Origin: NCEH01 sp002257205
GTDB lineage: Bacteria; Pseudomonadota; Alphaproteobacteria; Rhizobiales; Xanthobacteraceae
Direction: 5' to 3' (one strand)
Assembly (NCBI RefSeq): GCF_043195105.1
Contig: NZ_JBAFWO010000001.1
DNA: 64,000 nt
Below the pieces are notes generated by a model. That model was not told the origin of the DNA. It saw nothing but the letters and a program-made list of their open reading frames with translations, and searched no databases. Positions within the stretch are counted from its first letter, which is position 1, and each line of letters starts with the position of its first letter. Shown here in pieces: positions 9,032 through 17,375 of the stretch. The translations under genes and the position numbers were made by a program.

Positions 9032-9490
9032 TCACGCCGCCGTCAGCGCGTCCTTGACCCAGGCGGAAGCCTTGCCGAAGTCGATGGCGCCGGCGTGGCG
9101 CTCCTTGAGCACCGCCATGGTGCGGCCCATGTCCTTGATGCCCTTGGCCTCAATCTCCGCGACCACGCCGGCGATGATGGCGCGGGTCTCATCTTCGCCG
9201 AGCTGGCGCGGCAGGAAATCCTGGATCACCGAGATTTCCGCGCGCTCCTGCTCGGCAAGCTCGGGGCGGGCGTTCTCGGTATAGATGCGCGCGCTTTCCT
9301 CGCGCTGCTTCACCATCTTGGCCAGCAGGGCGCGCAGGTCATCATCGCTCAGCGGGTCCTTGCCGAGGCCGCGCGCTTCGATATCGCGATCCTTCAGCGC
9401 GGCGTTGACGAGGCGCAACGTGGAAAGGCGCACCTTGTCGTGGGCCTTCATCGCATCCTTAAGGGCGGTGTTGATGTCGTCGCGAAGCAA
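9032..9490 (-). CDS. GatB/YqeY domain protein
   Basis: 152 residues, the usual size of stand-alone YqeY proteins, which resemble the tRNA-binding tail of the GatB amidotransferase subunit. It shows LRDDINTALKDAMKAHD, a conserved LVNAALKDRDIEAR, and the family's IKDMGRTMAVLKERHAGAIDFGKAS end. The best start is a TTG at 9490 with GAGGA upstream at suitable spacing; the earlier ATG at 9733 would overlap carA and add unrelated residues. It is divergent from carA, as in many alphaproteobacteria. Role not well defined; possibly tRNA-dependent amidation or stress tolerance. Confidence 0.85.
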   Translation of the reverse strand: MLRDDINTALKDAMKAHDKVRLSTLRLVNAALKDRDIEARGLGKDPLSDDDLRALLAKMVKQREESARIYTENARPELAEQERAEISVIQDFLPRQLGEDETRAIIAGVVAEIEAKGIKDMGRTMAVLKERHAGAIDFGKASAWVKDALTAA

Positions 9491-9731
9491 TGTCTGTCCT
9501 CTTGAAACTGTGTTGCGGCGCACGTTCGCGCCGTCGGGCACCGGACCCGCCGGTTCAGGGGCGGCGGCGCGCGGCCCCGATCCTTGGCGCCGGTCGAACC
9601 CGGCCGGCGGGCCGAAAGCGCACCCTCGACCCCGCATATACCCCGAAACTGGAAAAATCCCGAGCGGAATGGCGGGCAAACGTGCGCGAAGCACTGGAAG
9701 TGCGGCGCGTGACTCATTATCTAGGCGAGCC

Positions 9732-10937
9732 ATGACGCAGGAACAAGATCACGCAAACGTCCCGGCCGAAGGCTGGGCCGAGCCGAAGCCGACCGCGCTT
9801 CTCGTGCTCGCCGATGGCACCGTGCTCGAAGGCTTCGGCCTCGGCGCTGTGGGAGAGGGTGTTGGCGAGGTGTGCTTCAACACCGCCATCACCGGCTATG
9901 AGGAAATCCTCACGGACCCTTCCTATTCCGGCCAGATCATCACCTTCACCTTTCCGCACATCGGCAATGTGGGAACCAATGAGGAGGACATCGAAACGGT
10001 GTCCATGGCCTCGGCCTCCGGTGTGCGCGGCGTGGTGCTGCGCACGGCGGTGAGCGATCCGTCCAATTATCGCGCCACGCGCGGCCTCGACCAATGGCTG
10101 AAGGCGCGCGGCATCGCCGGCATCAGCGGCATCGACACCCGCGCGCTCACGGCGCTGATCCGCGACACCGGCATGCCCAACGGCGTGATCGCTCATGCGC
10201 CCGACGGCGTGTTCGACATTGCGGCGCTGAAGGAGAAGGCCCGCGCCTGGCCCGGCCTGGAAGGCATGGACCTCGTGCCCGGCGTCACCTCGGTGCAGCG
10301 CTTCGAGTGGGATGAGACGCCCTGGCAGTGGAATGCCGGCTATGGCACCCGCACCGAGGGCAAGTTCCATGTGGTGGCCATCGATTACGGCGTGAAGCGC
10401 AACATCCTGCGCCTGCTCGCCCGCGCCGGCTGCCTGGTGACGGTGGTGCCGGCCACCACCTCGGCGGACGAGGTCATGGCGCTCAAGCCCGACGGCGTGT
10501 TCCTCTCCAACGGCCCGGGCGACCCGGCGGCGACTGGGGACTATGCCGTGCCGGTGATCCGCGAGCTGATCGCCCGCAACGTGCCGACCTTCGGCATCTG
10601 CCTCGGCCACCAGATGATCGGGCTCGCGGTGGGCGGCCGCACGGTGAAGATGCACCAGGGCCATCATGGGGCGAACCACCCGGTGAAGGACCTGACCACC
10701 GGCAAGGTGGAGATCACCTCCATGAACCACGGCTTCGCCGTCGATCGGGAGAGCCTGCCGAAAAATGCGGTGGAGACCCACGTCTCGCTGTTCGACGGCT
10801 CGAACGCCGGGCTCTCGCTCGCCGACAAGCCGGTGTTCTCGGTGCAATATCACCCCGAGGCGAGCCCCGGCCCGCAGGACAGCCATTATCTGTTCGACCG
10901 CTTCGTCGCGCTGATGGCGAAGAACAAGGCGGCCTGA
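9732..10937 (+). CDS. carA: Carbamoyl-phosphate synthase small (glutaminase) subunit
   Basis: 401 residues. It supplies ammonia from glutamine to CarB for carbamoyl phosphate, feeding arginine and pyrimidine synthesis. The N-terminal CPSase_sm_chain domain (TALLVLADGTVLEGFGLG, FNTAITGYEEILTDPSY) is followed by a class I glutamine amidotransferase with nucleophile Cys290 in FGICLGHQ and the His/Glu pair in QYHPEASPGP. The ATG at 9732 is chosen because homology begins a few residues later; the frame is open far upstream into yqeY. carB is not next to it; the downstream gene is convergent and separated by palindromic repeats. Confidence 0.97.
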   Translation: MTQEQDHANVPAEGWAEPKPTALLVLADGTVLEGFGLGAVGEGVGEVCFNTAITGYEEILTDPSYSGQIITFTFPHIGNVGTNEEDIETVSMASASGVRGVVLRTAVSDPSNYRATRGLDQWLKARGIAGISGIDTRALTALIRDTGMPNGVIAHAPDGVFDIAALKEKARAWPGLEGMDLVPGVTSVQRFEWDETPWQWNAGYGTRTEGKFHVVAIDYGVKRNILRLLARAGCLVTVVPATTSADEVMALKPDGVFLSNGPGDPAATGDYAVPVIRELIARNVPTFGICLGHQMIGLAVGGRTVKMHQGHHGANHPVKDLTTGKVEITSMNHGFAVDRESLPKNAVETHVSLFDGSNAGLSLADKPVFSVQYHPEASPGPQDSHYLFDRFVALMAKNKAA

Positions 10938-10963
10938 ACGCTTTAGGCGCTCCTTCCCAGAGC

Positions 10964-11062
10964 GCGATCCGATCAAGTTGAATCAATTTGATCGGTGGAT
11001 CGCCCTCTAACTTTATGAAAGAGAACGCGTTATCCGATCAGCTTGCGGTGCAAGCTGATCGG
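10964..11062. repeat. Pair of related palindromes between convergent genes
   Basis: The first palindrome has CCGATCAA/TTGATCGG arms inside GCGATCC/GGATCGC. The second has perfect 13-nt arms CCGATCAGCTTGC (11034-11046) and GCAAGCTGATCGG (11050-11062) with a 3-nt loop. Both share the CCGATCA core. They look like a REP doublet and may also serve carA and gntR as a transcription stop. Confidence 0.7.
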
Positions 11063-11114
11063 TGCGCGCTCTAGAGAGGGGCGCCGCCGGGCGCGGTCCA
11101 GAGCCCCGAAAACC

Positions 11115-11804
11115 TCAGTCCAGAAAATCCCCGTGCGCGAGCACATGCTTGGCGATGCCGAGCGTGTGCTCGCGCACGAGGCGTTCGGCCAGATCCCCGT
11201 CGCGTTTCTCGATCGCCTCGACGATGCGTGTGTGATCGACGATGGAGCGCTGGGCGCGATGGTCCTGCGCGATCGTCACCTTGCGCACGCCGCGCATGTG
11301 GGGGAACAGGCTGTCCGTCGTGTCCGCGATCAGCTGGCAGCCGGACATGCGGATGATCTGGCGGTGGAAGGCGAGATTGGCGGCGGAATATTCGGAGACG
11401 AATTCTTCCGGATTGCGATCGGCGAAGGCGCGGACATTCTCGCGCAGCATGCGGATCTCGGCGTCCGAGGCGTGCTGGCAGGCGAGGCGGGCGGCCATGC
11501 CTTCGAGCGCGGCCCAGACCGTGATCATCTCGAGGATTTCCTGCTTGGTCTTGCGCACCACGAAGATGCCGCGGCGGGGCACCGAGCGCACATAGCCTTC
11601 CTGTTCCAGCAGGGTCATGGCTTCGCGGATGGGGGTGCGCGAGACGCCGAGCTTTTCGGAAAGCTGTCGTTCCTCCAGCCGGATTTCCTCGGCGTGGCTA
11701 TAGATGTCCATCTCCATGATGGCCGCCTTAAGCGCCTTGTATGCCTTCATGCGGAAGCTCGATTCGGTTTCGATCGGCTTCACATTGATGTCCTGGTACG
11801 TCAT
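11115..11804 (-). CDS. GntR-family (FCD subgroup) transcriptional regulator
   Basis: 229 residues. An N-terminal winged helix (LEERQLSEKLGVSRTPIREAMTLLEQEGYV) is followed by an all-helical FCD effector domain with metal/ligand residues (AALEGMAARLA, FHRQIIRMSG, DHTRIVEAIEKRDGDLAERLVREH). FCD regulators usually bind carboxylate ligands. It is transcribed divergently from the CBS-frc-antiporter genes across 316 nt, so it is the likely regulator of the oxalate module. The ATG at 11804 has a GGGGTGAG ribosome site; the upstream open frame is intergenic. The likely operator is GTAT-N5-ATAC, seen at several promoters nearby (inference). Confidence 0.9.
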   Translation of the reverse strand: MTYQDINVKPIETESSFRMKAYKALKAAIMEMDIYSHAEEIRLEERQLSEKLGVSRTPIREAMTLLEQEGYVRSVPRRGIFVVRKTKQEILEMITVWAALEGMAARLACQHASDAEIRMLRENVRAFADRNPEEFVSEYSAANLAFHRQIIRMSGCQLIADTTDSLFPHMRGVRKVTIAQDHRAQRSIVDHTRIVEAIEKRDGDLAERLVREHTLGIAKHVLAHGDFLD

Positions 11805-11989
11805 CTCACCCCTTGCCCCGACTGCGCTGCGCGCGGCCCGCCACGCCCCGCCCGCCCGGCGGGCGAAATACATCATACTGTGATGGCATCGAATATAGCT
11901 TTGGGCAAGTAATGCCGGCAAAGCCAAGAGTCGCACTTTGTTGTGCTGCAGTGCAGCGCAGGCAGTTTGGAGTGATTCCGCATCGCTTA

Positions 11990-12012
11990 TTGACACTGGG
12001 TATTTTGCATAC
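11990..12012 (+). promoter_or_regulatory. TTGACA promoter with GTAT-N5-ATAC operator before the CBS gene
   Basis: TTGACA at 11990-11995 is a perfect -35. The palindrome GTATTTTGCATAC (12000-12012; extended arms GGTAT/ATACC) lies in the -35/-10 spacer, where a bound repressor would block RNA polymerase. The transcription direction fits the CBS-pair gene starting at 12121. No good -10 hexamer could be fixed. Confidence 0.55.
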
Positions 12013-12120
12013 CAGCATAGGATCAATGATGCGGTCGCAGTTTTTCCGTTCGGGAAGGGCAGCGGCCGAGCCTTCGACAACCGCGGGCAAACCGTGGGCG
12101 CACAAGGTGAGGAACAGCTG

Positions 12121-12591
12121 ATGATTACCGTCGACGACATTCTGCGCGAGAAGCGTGACACCCGCATCGTCACCGTGCGGATGAACGAGACCGTGGCGAC
12201 CGCCGCCATGGTGATGAAGCGGGAGAATATCTCCAGCGTCGTGGTCAAGGACGTCTGCCGGACCGAGGGCAATACGGTGGTCGGCGTCTTTTCCGAGCGC
12301 GACGTGACCCGCGCGCTGGTCGAGCATGGCGCCAATACGCCGAACGTGACGGTGGCGACGCTGCTGAAGCGGGCCGTGATCTCGTGTGAACTGGCAGATT
12401 CCATCGCCACCGTGCTGCATCTCATGAATGCGCACCAGGTGCGCCATCTGCCGGTGATGGTGGAGCACAATCTGGTGGGCGTGATCAGCGCCACCGACCT
12501 GATGCGCCATTATCTGCATGAAGAAGAAGTGCACACCCATGCCGAGCAGGCCGACAGCGGCCTGACGGCCGGGCTCGCGGCGCTGCGCTGA
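12121..12591 (+). CDS. CBS-domain-pair protein
   Basis: 156 residues made of two CBS motifs (about 10-65 and 75-135; VGVFSERDVTRAL and LVGVISATDLMRHYL are the typical repeat ends) plus a short acidic/His tail. CBS pairs bind adenosyl ligands such as AMP, ATP or CoA-like molecules and usually regulate a partner. It starts at an ATG with AGGAACAG upstream. It sits between the GntR regulator and frc, which makes it a candidate sensor for the CoA or energy state of oxalate metabolism, but no partner domain is present and this is inference. Confidence 0.85.
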   Translation: MITVDDILREKRDTRIVTVRMNETVATAAMVMKRENISSVVVKDVCRTEGNTVVGVFSERDVTRALVEHGANTPNVTVATLLKRAVISCELADSIATVLHLMNAHQVRHLPVMVEHNLVGVISATDLMRHYLHEEEVHTHAEQADSGLTAGLAALR

Positions 12592-12717
12592 CGCGTTTTC
12601 CTGCGCGCAAAAGGGTGCGCGCCGCGGATCGGCGGCGCGTGCAGCAGGCGTTTGCTACAGTTTTTCGATGTGATCGCCGCAAACCGTTTGCGACGTCAGG
12701 GTGACAATGATATTTCT

Positions 12718-12730
12718 GTATTTGGCATAC
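12718..12730 (+). promoter_or_regulatory. GTAT-N5-ATAC operator candidate upstream of frc
   Basis: GTATTTGGCATAC differs from the site at 12000-12012 only at one base of the spacer. It is 106 nt before the frc start codon and just upstream of a strong inverted repeat. Confidence 0.5.
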
Positions 12731-12742
12731 GAAATTCAATAG

Positions 12743-12778
12743 ACGGCATATCAGGCATGGCGCATGATGATATGCCGT
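12743..12778 (+). promoter_or_regulatory. 11-nt perfect inverted repeat in the frc leader
   Basis: ACGGCATATCA (12743-12753) and TGATATGCCGT (12768-12778) are exact reverse complements around a 14-nt spacer, 58 nt before the frc start. It could be a second operator or an RNA hairpin in the leader; there is no T-run, so it is not a simple terminator. Confidence 0.55.
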
Positions 12779-12835
12779 TGCAAGCCGGCACAGATCGGCA
12801 TCGCAAAGTGGTCAGGGACGTTCCAGGGGTTTGGC

Positions 12836-14065
12836 ATGAGCAAGGCACTTGAAGGTGTGCGCGTGCTCGACATGACGCACGTGCAGTCCGGTCCGTCGGC
12901 AACCCAGTTGCTGGCTTGGCTGGGCGCCGATGTGATCAAGGTCGAGATGCCGCGCCGTGGCGACATCACGCGCACCCAGTTGCGCGACAAATCCAATGTC
13001 GACAGCCTCTATTTCACGATGCTCAACGCCAACAAGCGCAGCGTCACCCTCAATATCAAGTCGCAGCAGGGGCAGGATGCCCTGGTCCGCCTGATCGAGC
13101 GGTGCGACGTGATGGTGGAGAATTTCGGCGCCGGCGTGCTGGAGCGCCAGGGCTTCTCCTGGGCGCGCATCGAGGCCATCAATCCCCGCATCATCTACGC
13201 CTCCATCAAGGGCTTCGCGGAAGAAAGCGGGCTGGAGGCGAAGGCCTATGAGACCATCGCCCAGGCCATGGGCGGCGCCATGAGCACCACCGGCTGGCGC
13301 TCCGGCCCGCCGACCGCCGCCAGCGTCCAGGTGGGCGACACCGGCACCGGCATCCATTGCGTCGCCGGCATCCTCGCCGCTTTGTTCCAGCGCACCGTCA
13401 CCGGGCGCGGCCAGCGGGTGGACGTCGCCATGCAGGATTGCGTGATGAACCTGCTGCGGGTGAAGCTGCGCGATCAGCAGCGCCTCGCCAGCGGCCCCTT
13501 GAGCGAATATCCCGGCGCGCCGGCGACCGAGAGCGTGCCGCGCGCCGGCAATGCCTCGGGCGGCGGCCAGCCCGGGGCGGCGCTGCGCTGCGCGCCCGGC
13601 GGCGAGAATGATTATTGCTACGTCATCATCCAGCCCCAGGGCTGGGCGCCGCTGATGCGGCTGATCGGCCGCAAGGATCTGATCGACGACCAGCGCTTCG
13701 CCAGCCATGAGGCGCGGGCGCAGCGCATCGACGCGTGCTTCGAGCTGATCGAGGCGTGGACGCGCCAGCGCACGAAATTCGAGGTGATGAAGGCCTTGCA
13801 GGCGATCGACGTGCCCTGCGGCCCCATCCTCTCCACCAAGGACATCATGGAAGACCGCGCGCTCTACGACCGCGGCTTTCTCGTGGAGGTCCCCCATCCC
13901 GAGCGTGGGACCTATGTGACCGTCGCCTCCCCCATCCGCCTGTCGGAAAACGACGTGCCGGTGGAGCGGGCGCCTCTGCTTGGAGAGCACACAGAAGAGG
14001 TGCTCTCCTGGGTCGGCTTCAGTGCCGAAGATATCGCGACTATGCGCGCCACCGGCGTCGTGTAA
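12836..14065 (+). CDS. frc: Formyl-CoA:oxalate CoA-transferase
   Basis: 409-residue class III CoA-transferase. It moves CoA from formyl-CoA to oxalate, giving oxalyl-CoA for decarboxylation. The sequence follows Oxalobacter Frc along its length: VLDMTHVQSGPSATQ, GDITR, PNVDSLYFTM-like SNVDSLYFTM, DVMVENFGAGVLERQGF, catalytic Asp168 in QVGDTGTGIH, QDCVMNLLRVKLRDQQR, the glycine loop SGGGQPG and RAPLLGEHTEEVL near the end. The ATG at 12836 has CCAGGGG upstream. Oxalyl-CoA decarboxylase (oxc), the usual partner, is absent from the window. Two OxlT-like antiporters follow on the same strand. Confidence 0.93.
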   Translation: MSKALEGVRVLDMTHVQSGPSATQLLAWLGADVIKVEMPRRGDITRTQLRDKSNVDSLYFTMLNANKRSVTLNIKSQQGQDALVRLIERCDVMVENFGAGVLERQGFSWARIEAINPRIIYASIKGFAEESGLEAKAYETIAQAMGGAMSTTGWRSGPPTAASVQVGDTGTGIHCVAGILAALFQRTVTGRGQRVDVAMQDCVMNLLRVKLRDQQRLASGPLSEYPGAPATESVPRAGNASGGGQPGAALRCAPGGENDYCYVIIQPQGWAPLMRLIGRKDLIDDQRFASHEARAQRIDACFELIEAWTRQRTKFEVMKALQAIDVPCGPILSTKDIMEDRALYDRGFLVEVPHPERGTYVTVASPIRLSENDVPVERAPLLGEHTEEVLSWVGFSAEDIATMRATGVV

Positions 14066-14076
14066 TCCATCAGCAT

Positions 14077-14109
14077 GCCGCCCCAAGAGGGACCCAAGGG
14101 TGGGGCGGT
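14077..14109 (+). terminator. Hairpin after frc, no T-run
   Basis: CCGCCCCA (14078-14085) pairs with TGGGGCGG (14101-14108). The following sequence TTCATCTTATAA is weakly T-rich and includes TCTTAT-AAA-ATAAGA, another small palindrome. It may reduce read-through from frc into the antiporter gene. Confidence 0.4.
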
Positions 14110-14154
14110 TCATCTTATAAAATAAGAAGAGAATGACTTGCAAAGGGTAGGAAA

Positions 14155-15459
14155 ATGGGATCGTCGGAGTCAGGTGGCACCGCCATTGTGACGACAAACC
14201 GCTGGCTGCAATTGATTGCCGGCGTCGTCTGCATGGTCGCTGCGGCTAATATTCAGTATTCTTGGACCTTGTTCGTCCCGGAAATTCAAAATGCGCACGG
14301 CTGGAGCCGGGCGTCGATTCAGATTGCCTTCACCGTGTTCGTGGTCGTCCAGACTTGGCTGACGCCGATCGAAGGCTATTTCATCGACAAGTACGGCCCG
14401 CGGAACGTCGTGTTCGTCGGCGGCTTGTTCACGGGCTTGTCCTGGGTCGTGAATTCCTATGCCACCTCACTCGCCGGCTTTTATCTTGGCGCGGCAATCG
14501 GTGGTATCGGCGTCGGCTGCGTGTATGCCACCTGCATCAACAGCGCGCTGAAATGGTTCCCGGACAAGCGCGGCCTCGCGGTCGGCCTGACGGCGGCGGG
14601 TTATGGCTCGGGCACGGTGCTCACCATCATCCCGATCGCCAACATGCTGAAGAGTTCCGGCTATTCGGAGACCTTCTTCCTGTTCGGCCTGATCCAGGGC
14701 GCGGTCATTCTTCTCGCCGCCGGCTTCCTGCGGGCGCCCAAGAAGGGTGAAGTGACGTTCTCGTCCAGCGTGGCGCAGAGCCGTCGAGATTACACGCTTG
14801 GCGAAGCCCTGCGGACTCCTGTGTTCTACGTCATGATGACCATGTTCATCTTGACCGTTACGGGCGGTCTGATGGCTGTGGCCCAGCTCGGCGTGATCGC
14901 GGAAGATCTCGGCGTGAAGAAGGTCGAGGTCAATCTCTACTTCTTCGCCATGGCGGCGCTGCCGTTCGCCCTGATGCTTGACCGTATCCTGAACGGCGTT
15001 TCCAGGCCGCTCTTCGGCTGGGTTTCCGACCATATCGGCCGCGAAAAGACGATGTTCTTCGCTTTTGCGATGGAAGGCATCGGAATCGTCGCACTCGGCG
15101 CATTCGGCCACAATCCGTGGGCGTTCATTATCCTTTCGGGCGTGGTGTTCCTGGCCTGGGGCGAAGTTTATTCGCTATTCTCGGCCACCACTGCTGATAC
15201 ATTCGGCAGCGCACATGTCGGCAAAATCTATGGCGTTCTTTACTGCGCCAAGGGTGTGGCCGCACTTCTCGTGCCGTTTGCAAATATTTTGATGGAAGCG
15301 ACTGGAAGCTGGTCCACGGTTCTCTATACCGTCGCGATCATGGATCTGACCGCTGCTTTCATGGCCCTCTTCGTTCTGCGGCCGATGCTGAGGAAGCATC
15401 ACCAGATGAACGCCGATGCGGCCGCCCGCGCGACGCTTCAGGCTCCGGTCGGCGCCTGA
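14155..15459 (+). CDS. OxlT-like oxalate:formate antiporter (MFS), copy 1
   Basis: 434 residues with 12 predicted membrane helices. It probably exchanges oxalate for formate across the inner membrane. Family features include NIQYSWTLFVPEI in helix 1, the MFS loop DKYGPRNVV, ALKWFPDKRGLAVGL, an Arg in helix 8 within NGVSRPLFGW and a Lys in helix 11 within CAKGVAALLVP; the last two positions correspond to the charged substrate-binding residues of OxlT. It lies 89 nt after frc and ends at a strong terminator. It shares motif after motif with the next transporter, so the two are paralogues. Confidence 0.85.
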   Translation: MGSSESGGTAIVTTNRWLQLIAGVVCMVAAANIQYSWTLFVPEIQNAHGWSRASIQIAFTVFVVVQTWLTPIEGYFIDKYGPRNVVFVGGLFTGLSWVVNSYATSLAGFYLGAAIGGIGVGCVYATCINSALKWFPDKRGLAVGLTAAGYGSGTVLTIIPIANMLKSSGYSETFFLFGLIQGAVILLAAGFLRAPKKGEVTFSSSVAQSRRDYTLGEALRTPVFYVMMTMFILTVTGGLMAVAQLGVIAEDLGVKKVEVNLYFFAMAALPFALMLDRILNGVSRPLFGWVSDHIGREKTMFFAFAMEGIGIVALGAFGHNPWAFIILSGVVFLAWGEVYSLFSATTADTFGSAHVGKIYGVLYCAKGVAALLVPFANILMEATGSWSTVLYTVAIMDLTAAFMALFVLRPMLRKHHQMNADAAARATLQAPVGA

Positions 15460-15496
15460 TCCAACAGCCCTCTGCCGCCTTCGGGCGGCCCCTTGA

Positions 15497-15525
15497 GGCC
15501 CTGGCTCTGCCAGGGCCTTTTTTTT
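15497..15525 (+). terminator. Strong rho-independent terminator
   Basis: GGCCCTGGC/GCCAGGGCC stem, 3-nt loop and eight T. Ends the frc-antiporter transcript, so the second antiporter needs its own promoter. Confidence 0.92.
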
Positions 15526-15926
15526 GGCCCGCAGTCCGCGATCCGGCCCATGGCCGCCGAAGCGGATTTTAATTGTATCTGTATCGCTCCTGCGCATACT
15601 GGTATTGGTAGGATGAAATTCGCACGGTACGCCGTAAAAAATACATTGAATATTGTATTTAGATTAATTTCACTTCGTCATTTGTCGAAATCATTTGAAG
15701 ATTTCGCCCCATCTTCTCCGTCAGCTGCCGAAAAACCTGCAATTGCGCGGGTCCAGTAGCTGTTACATTACCGCAAATTGCATGTTGCATACGGTATTTT
15801 GCATCGAACATCCAAGTCTGGTTCGCAGCGGGCCGCTCAAAACGAGCCCGCCACCAACAAGAATGGCGACCGTCACGGGCCGTTCATCGACTTGAATTCG
15901 ATGACCCCAATAGGGAAGGGTAGGAA
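15526..15926 (+). promoter_or_regulatory. Gene-free control region of the second antiporter
   Basis: About 400 nt, locally AT-rich, without a gene. It holds ATAC-TG-GTAT (15597-15606), AATACA-N8-TGTATT near 15640-15660, and two imperfect side-by-side versions of the GTATTTTGCATAC palindrome at 15781-15804 (CATGTTGCATAC then GTATTTTGCAT). This clustering supports control by the same regulator as frc. Confidence 0.45.
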
Positions 15927-17234
15927 ATGCCGTCTGTTGAGTCTGTGCAGAAGGGGCCCATTGGCGGGCGCTGGATGCAGCTGGTGATCGGCGTGATCTG
16001 CATGTCGATGATCGCCAACCTGCAATATGGCTGGACGCTGTTCGTCGAGCCCATCAATGACAAGCACCAATGGGGCCGCGCGGCCATCCAGGTCGCCTTC
16101 ACCATCTTCGTTCTCACCGAGACCTGGCTGGTCCCGATCGAGGGCTGGTTCGTGGACAAGTACGGCCCGCGCATCGTCGTGCTCATCGGCGGCTTCCTGT
16201 GCGGCCTCGGCTGGGTCCTGAACTCCATGGCCGACACGCTGGTCCTGCTTTACGTGGCTGCGGCCATTGGCGGCGTCGGCGCGGGCGCGGTCTATGGCAC
16301 CTGCGTCGGTTCGGCACTGAAATGGTTCCCGGATCGCCGTGGCCTTGCCGCCGGCATCACCGCCGCCGGCTTCGGCGCGGGTTCGGCCATCACCATCATT
16401 CCGATCGCGGCGATGATCGCCTCGCAGGGCTATCAGCAGACCTTCCTGGTGTTCGGCCTGTTCCAGGGCGTGGTCGTGATGGCGCTGTCGATCTTCCTCC
16501 AGGCGCCCAAGCCCGGCCAGCTTCCGCCGGTGACCAACAAGGCCGCCACGCAGAGCCGCCGTGATTACGGCCCGGGCCAGATGCTCAAGGCCCCGGTGTT
16601 CTGGGTCATGTATGCGATGTTCGTGCTGGTTGCCGCTGGCGGCCTGATGGCGACGGCGCAGCTCGGCTCCATCGCCAAGGATTTCAACATTGCCGGCGTG
16701 CCGGTGAGCCTGATGGGCATCACCCTGCCGGCGCTGACCTTCGCGCTTTCCATCGACCGCGTGCTGAACGGCCTCACCCGTCCGTTCTTCGGCTGGGTGT
16801 CGGACAATATCGGCCGCGAGAACACCATGTTCATCGCGTTCTCGCTTGAAGCGGTGGGCGTGCTCGCGCTCGGCCATTTCGGCTCGAACCCGCTCGCCTT
16901 CGTGCTGCTGACCGGTCTCGTCTTCTTCGCCTGGGGCGAGATCTACTCGCTGTTCCCGGCGACCTGCGGCGATACGTTCGGCTCCAAGTTCGCCACCACC
17001 AATGCGGGCTTCCTCTATACCGCCAAGGGCACCGCCTCGCTGGTGGTCCCGATTGCGAGCGTCGCCGTGGCGCAGCTCGGCAATTGGGACCTGGTGTTCC
17101 TCATCACCGCCGGCGTGAATGCCCTGGCGGCGCTGATGGCCCTGTTCGTGCTCAAGCCCATGCGCGCCCGCTTCGTCGCGGATGCCAAGCTGGTGACGGC
17201 GGCGGAAACCAAGGCCGCCCAAGCCGCCCACTGA
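15927..17234 (+). CDS. OxlT-like oxalate:formate antiporter (MFS), copy 2
   Basis: 435 residues and 12 predicted helices. It matches the first antiporter throughout: NLQYGWTLFVEPI, DKYGPRIVVLIGG, ALKWFPDRRGLAAGITAAGFG, RRDYGPGQMLKAPVFWVMY, NGLTRPFFGW and YTAKGTASLVVP, keeping both the helix-8 Arg and the helix-11 Lys. AGGGTAGGAA precedes the ATG. Separate terminators and a long control region show it is transcribed on its own. Copies may differ in affinity or direction (oxalate, formate or another small dicarboxylate); the sequence does not tell. Confidence 0.85.
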   Translation: MPSVESVQKGPIGGRWMQLVIGVICMSMIANLQYGWTLFVEPINDKHQWGRAAIQVAFTIFVLTETWLVPIEGWFVDKYGPRIVVLIGGFLCGLGWVLNSMADTLVLLYVAAAIGGVGAGAVYGTCVGSALKWFPDRRGLAAGITAAGFGAGSAITIIPIAAMIASQGYQQTFLVFGLFQGVVVMALSIFLQAPKPGQLPPVTNKAATQSRRDYGPGQMLKAPVFWVMYAMFVLVAAGGLMATAQLGSIAKDFNIAGVPVSLMGITLPALTFALSIDRVLNGLTRPFFGWVSDNIGRENTMFIAFSLEAVGVLALGHFGSNPLAFVLLTGLVFFAWGEIYSLFPATCGDTFGSKFATTNAGFLYTAKGTASLVVPIASVAVAQLGNWDLVFLITAGVNALAALMALFVLKPMRARFVADAKLVTAAETKAAQAAH

Positions 17235-17313
17235 GCCTTGCTCGCCCACTGAGTCTCCTCATGTCCGGCGTCCCAGACGGGGCGTCGGGCGGGAGATGAG
17301 GGCTAAGGTTCCG

Positions 17314-17341
17314 AAGGCAGGCGTTCGCGCCTGCCTTTTTC
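17314..17341 (+). terminator. Rho-independent terminator after antiporter copy 2
   Basis: GGCAGGCG-TTCG-CGCCTGCC with a stable tetraloop, followed by five T. Also faces the end of the small convergent gene at 17376. Confidence 0.9.
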
Positions 17342-17375
17342 GTTGAACAGGTTTCGTCGAACAGGACGCGGGCGA

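Noticed and set aside
9491..9731. N-terminal extensions of YqeY (to 9733) and CarA (from 9285)
   Set aside because: They overlap each other and the intergenic region and lack homology; the TTG at 9490 and the ATG at 9732 fit the families.
16070..16564. Alternative-frame proteins inside the antiporter and SUF genes
   Set aside because: Arg/Pro/Gly-rich shadows typical of frame 2 in GC-rich genes.
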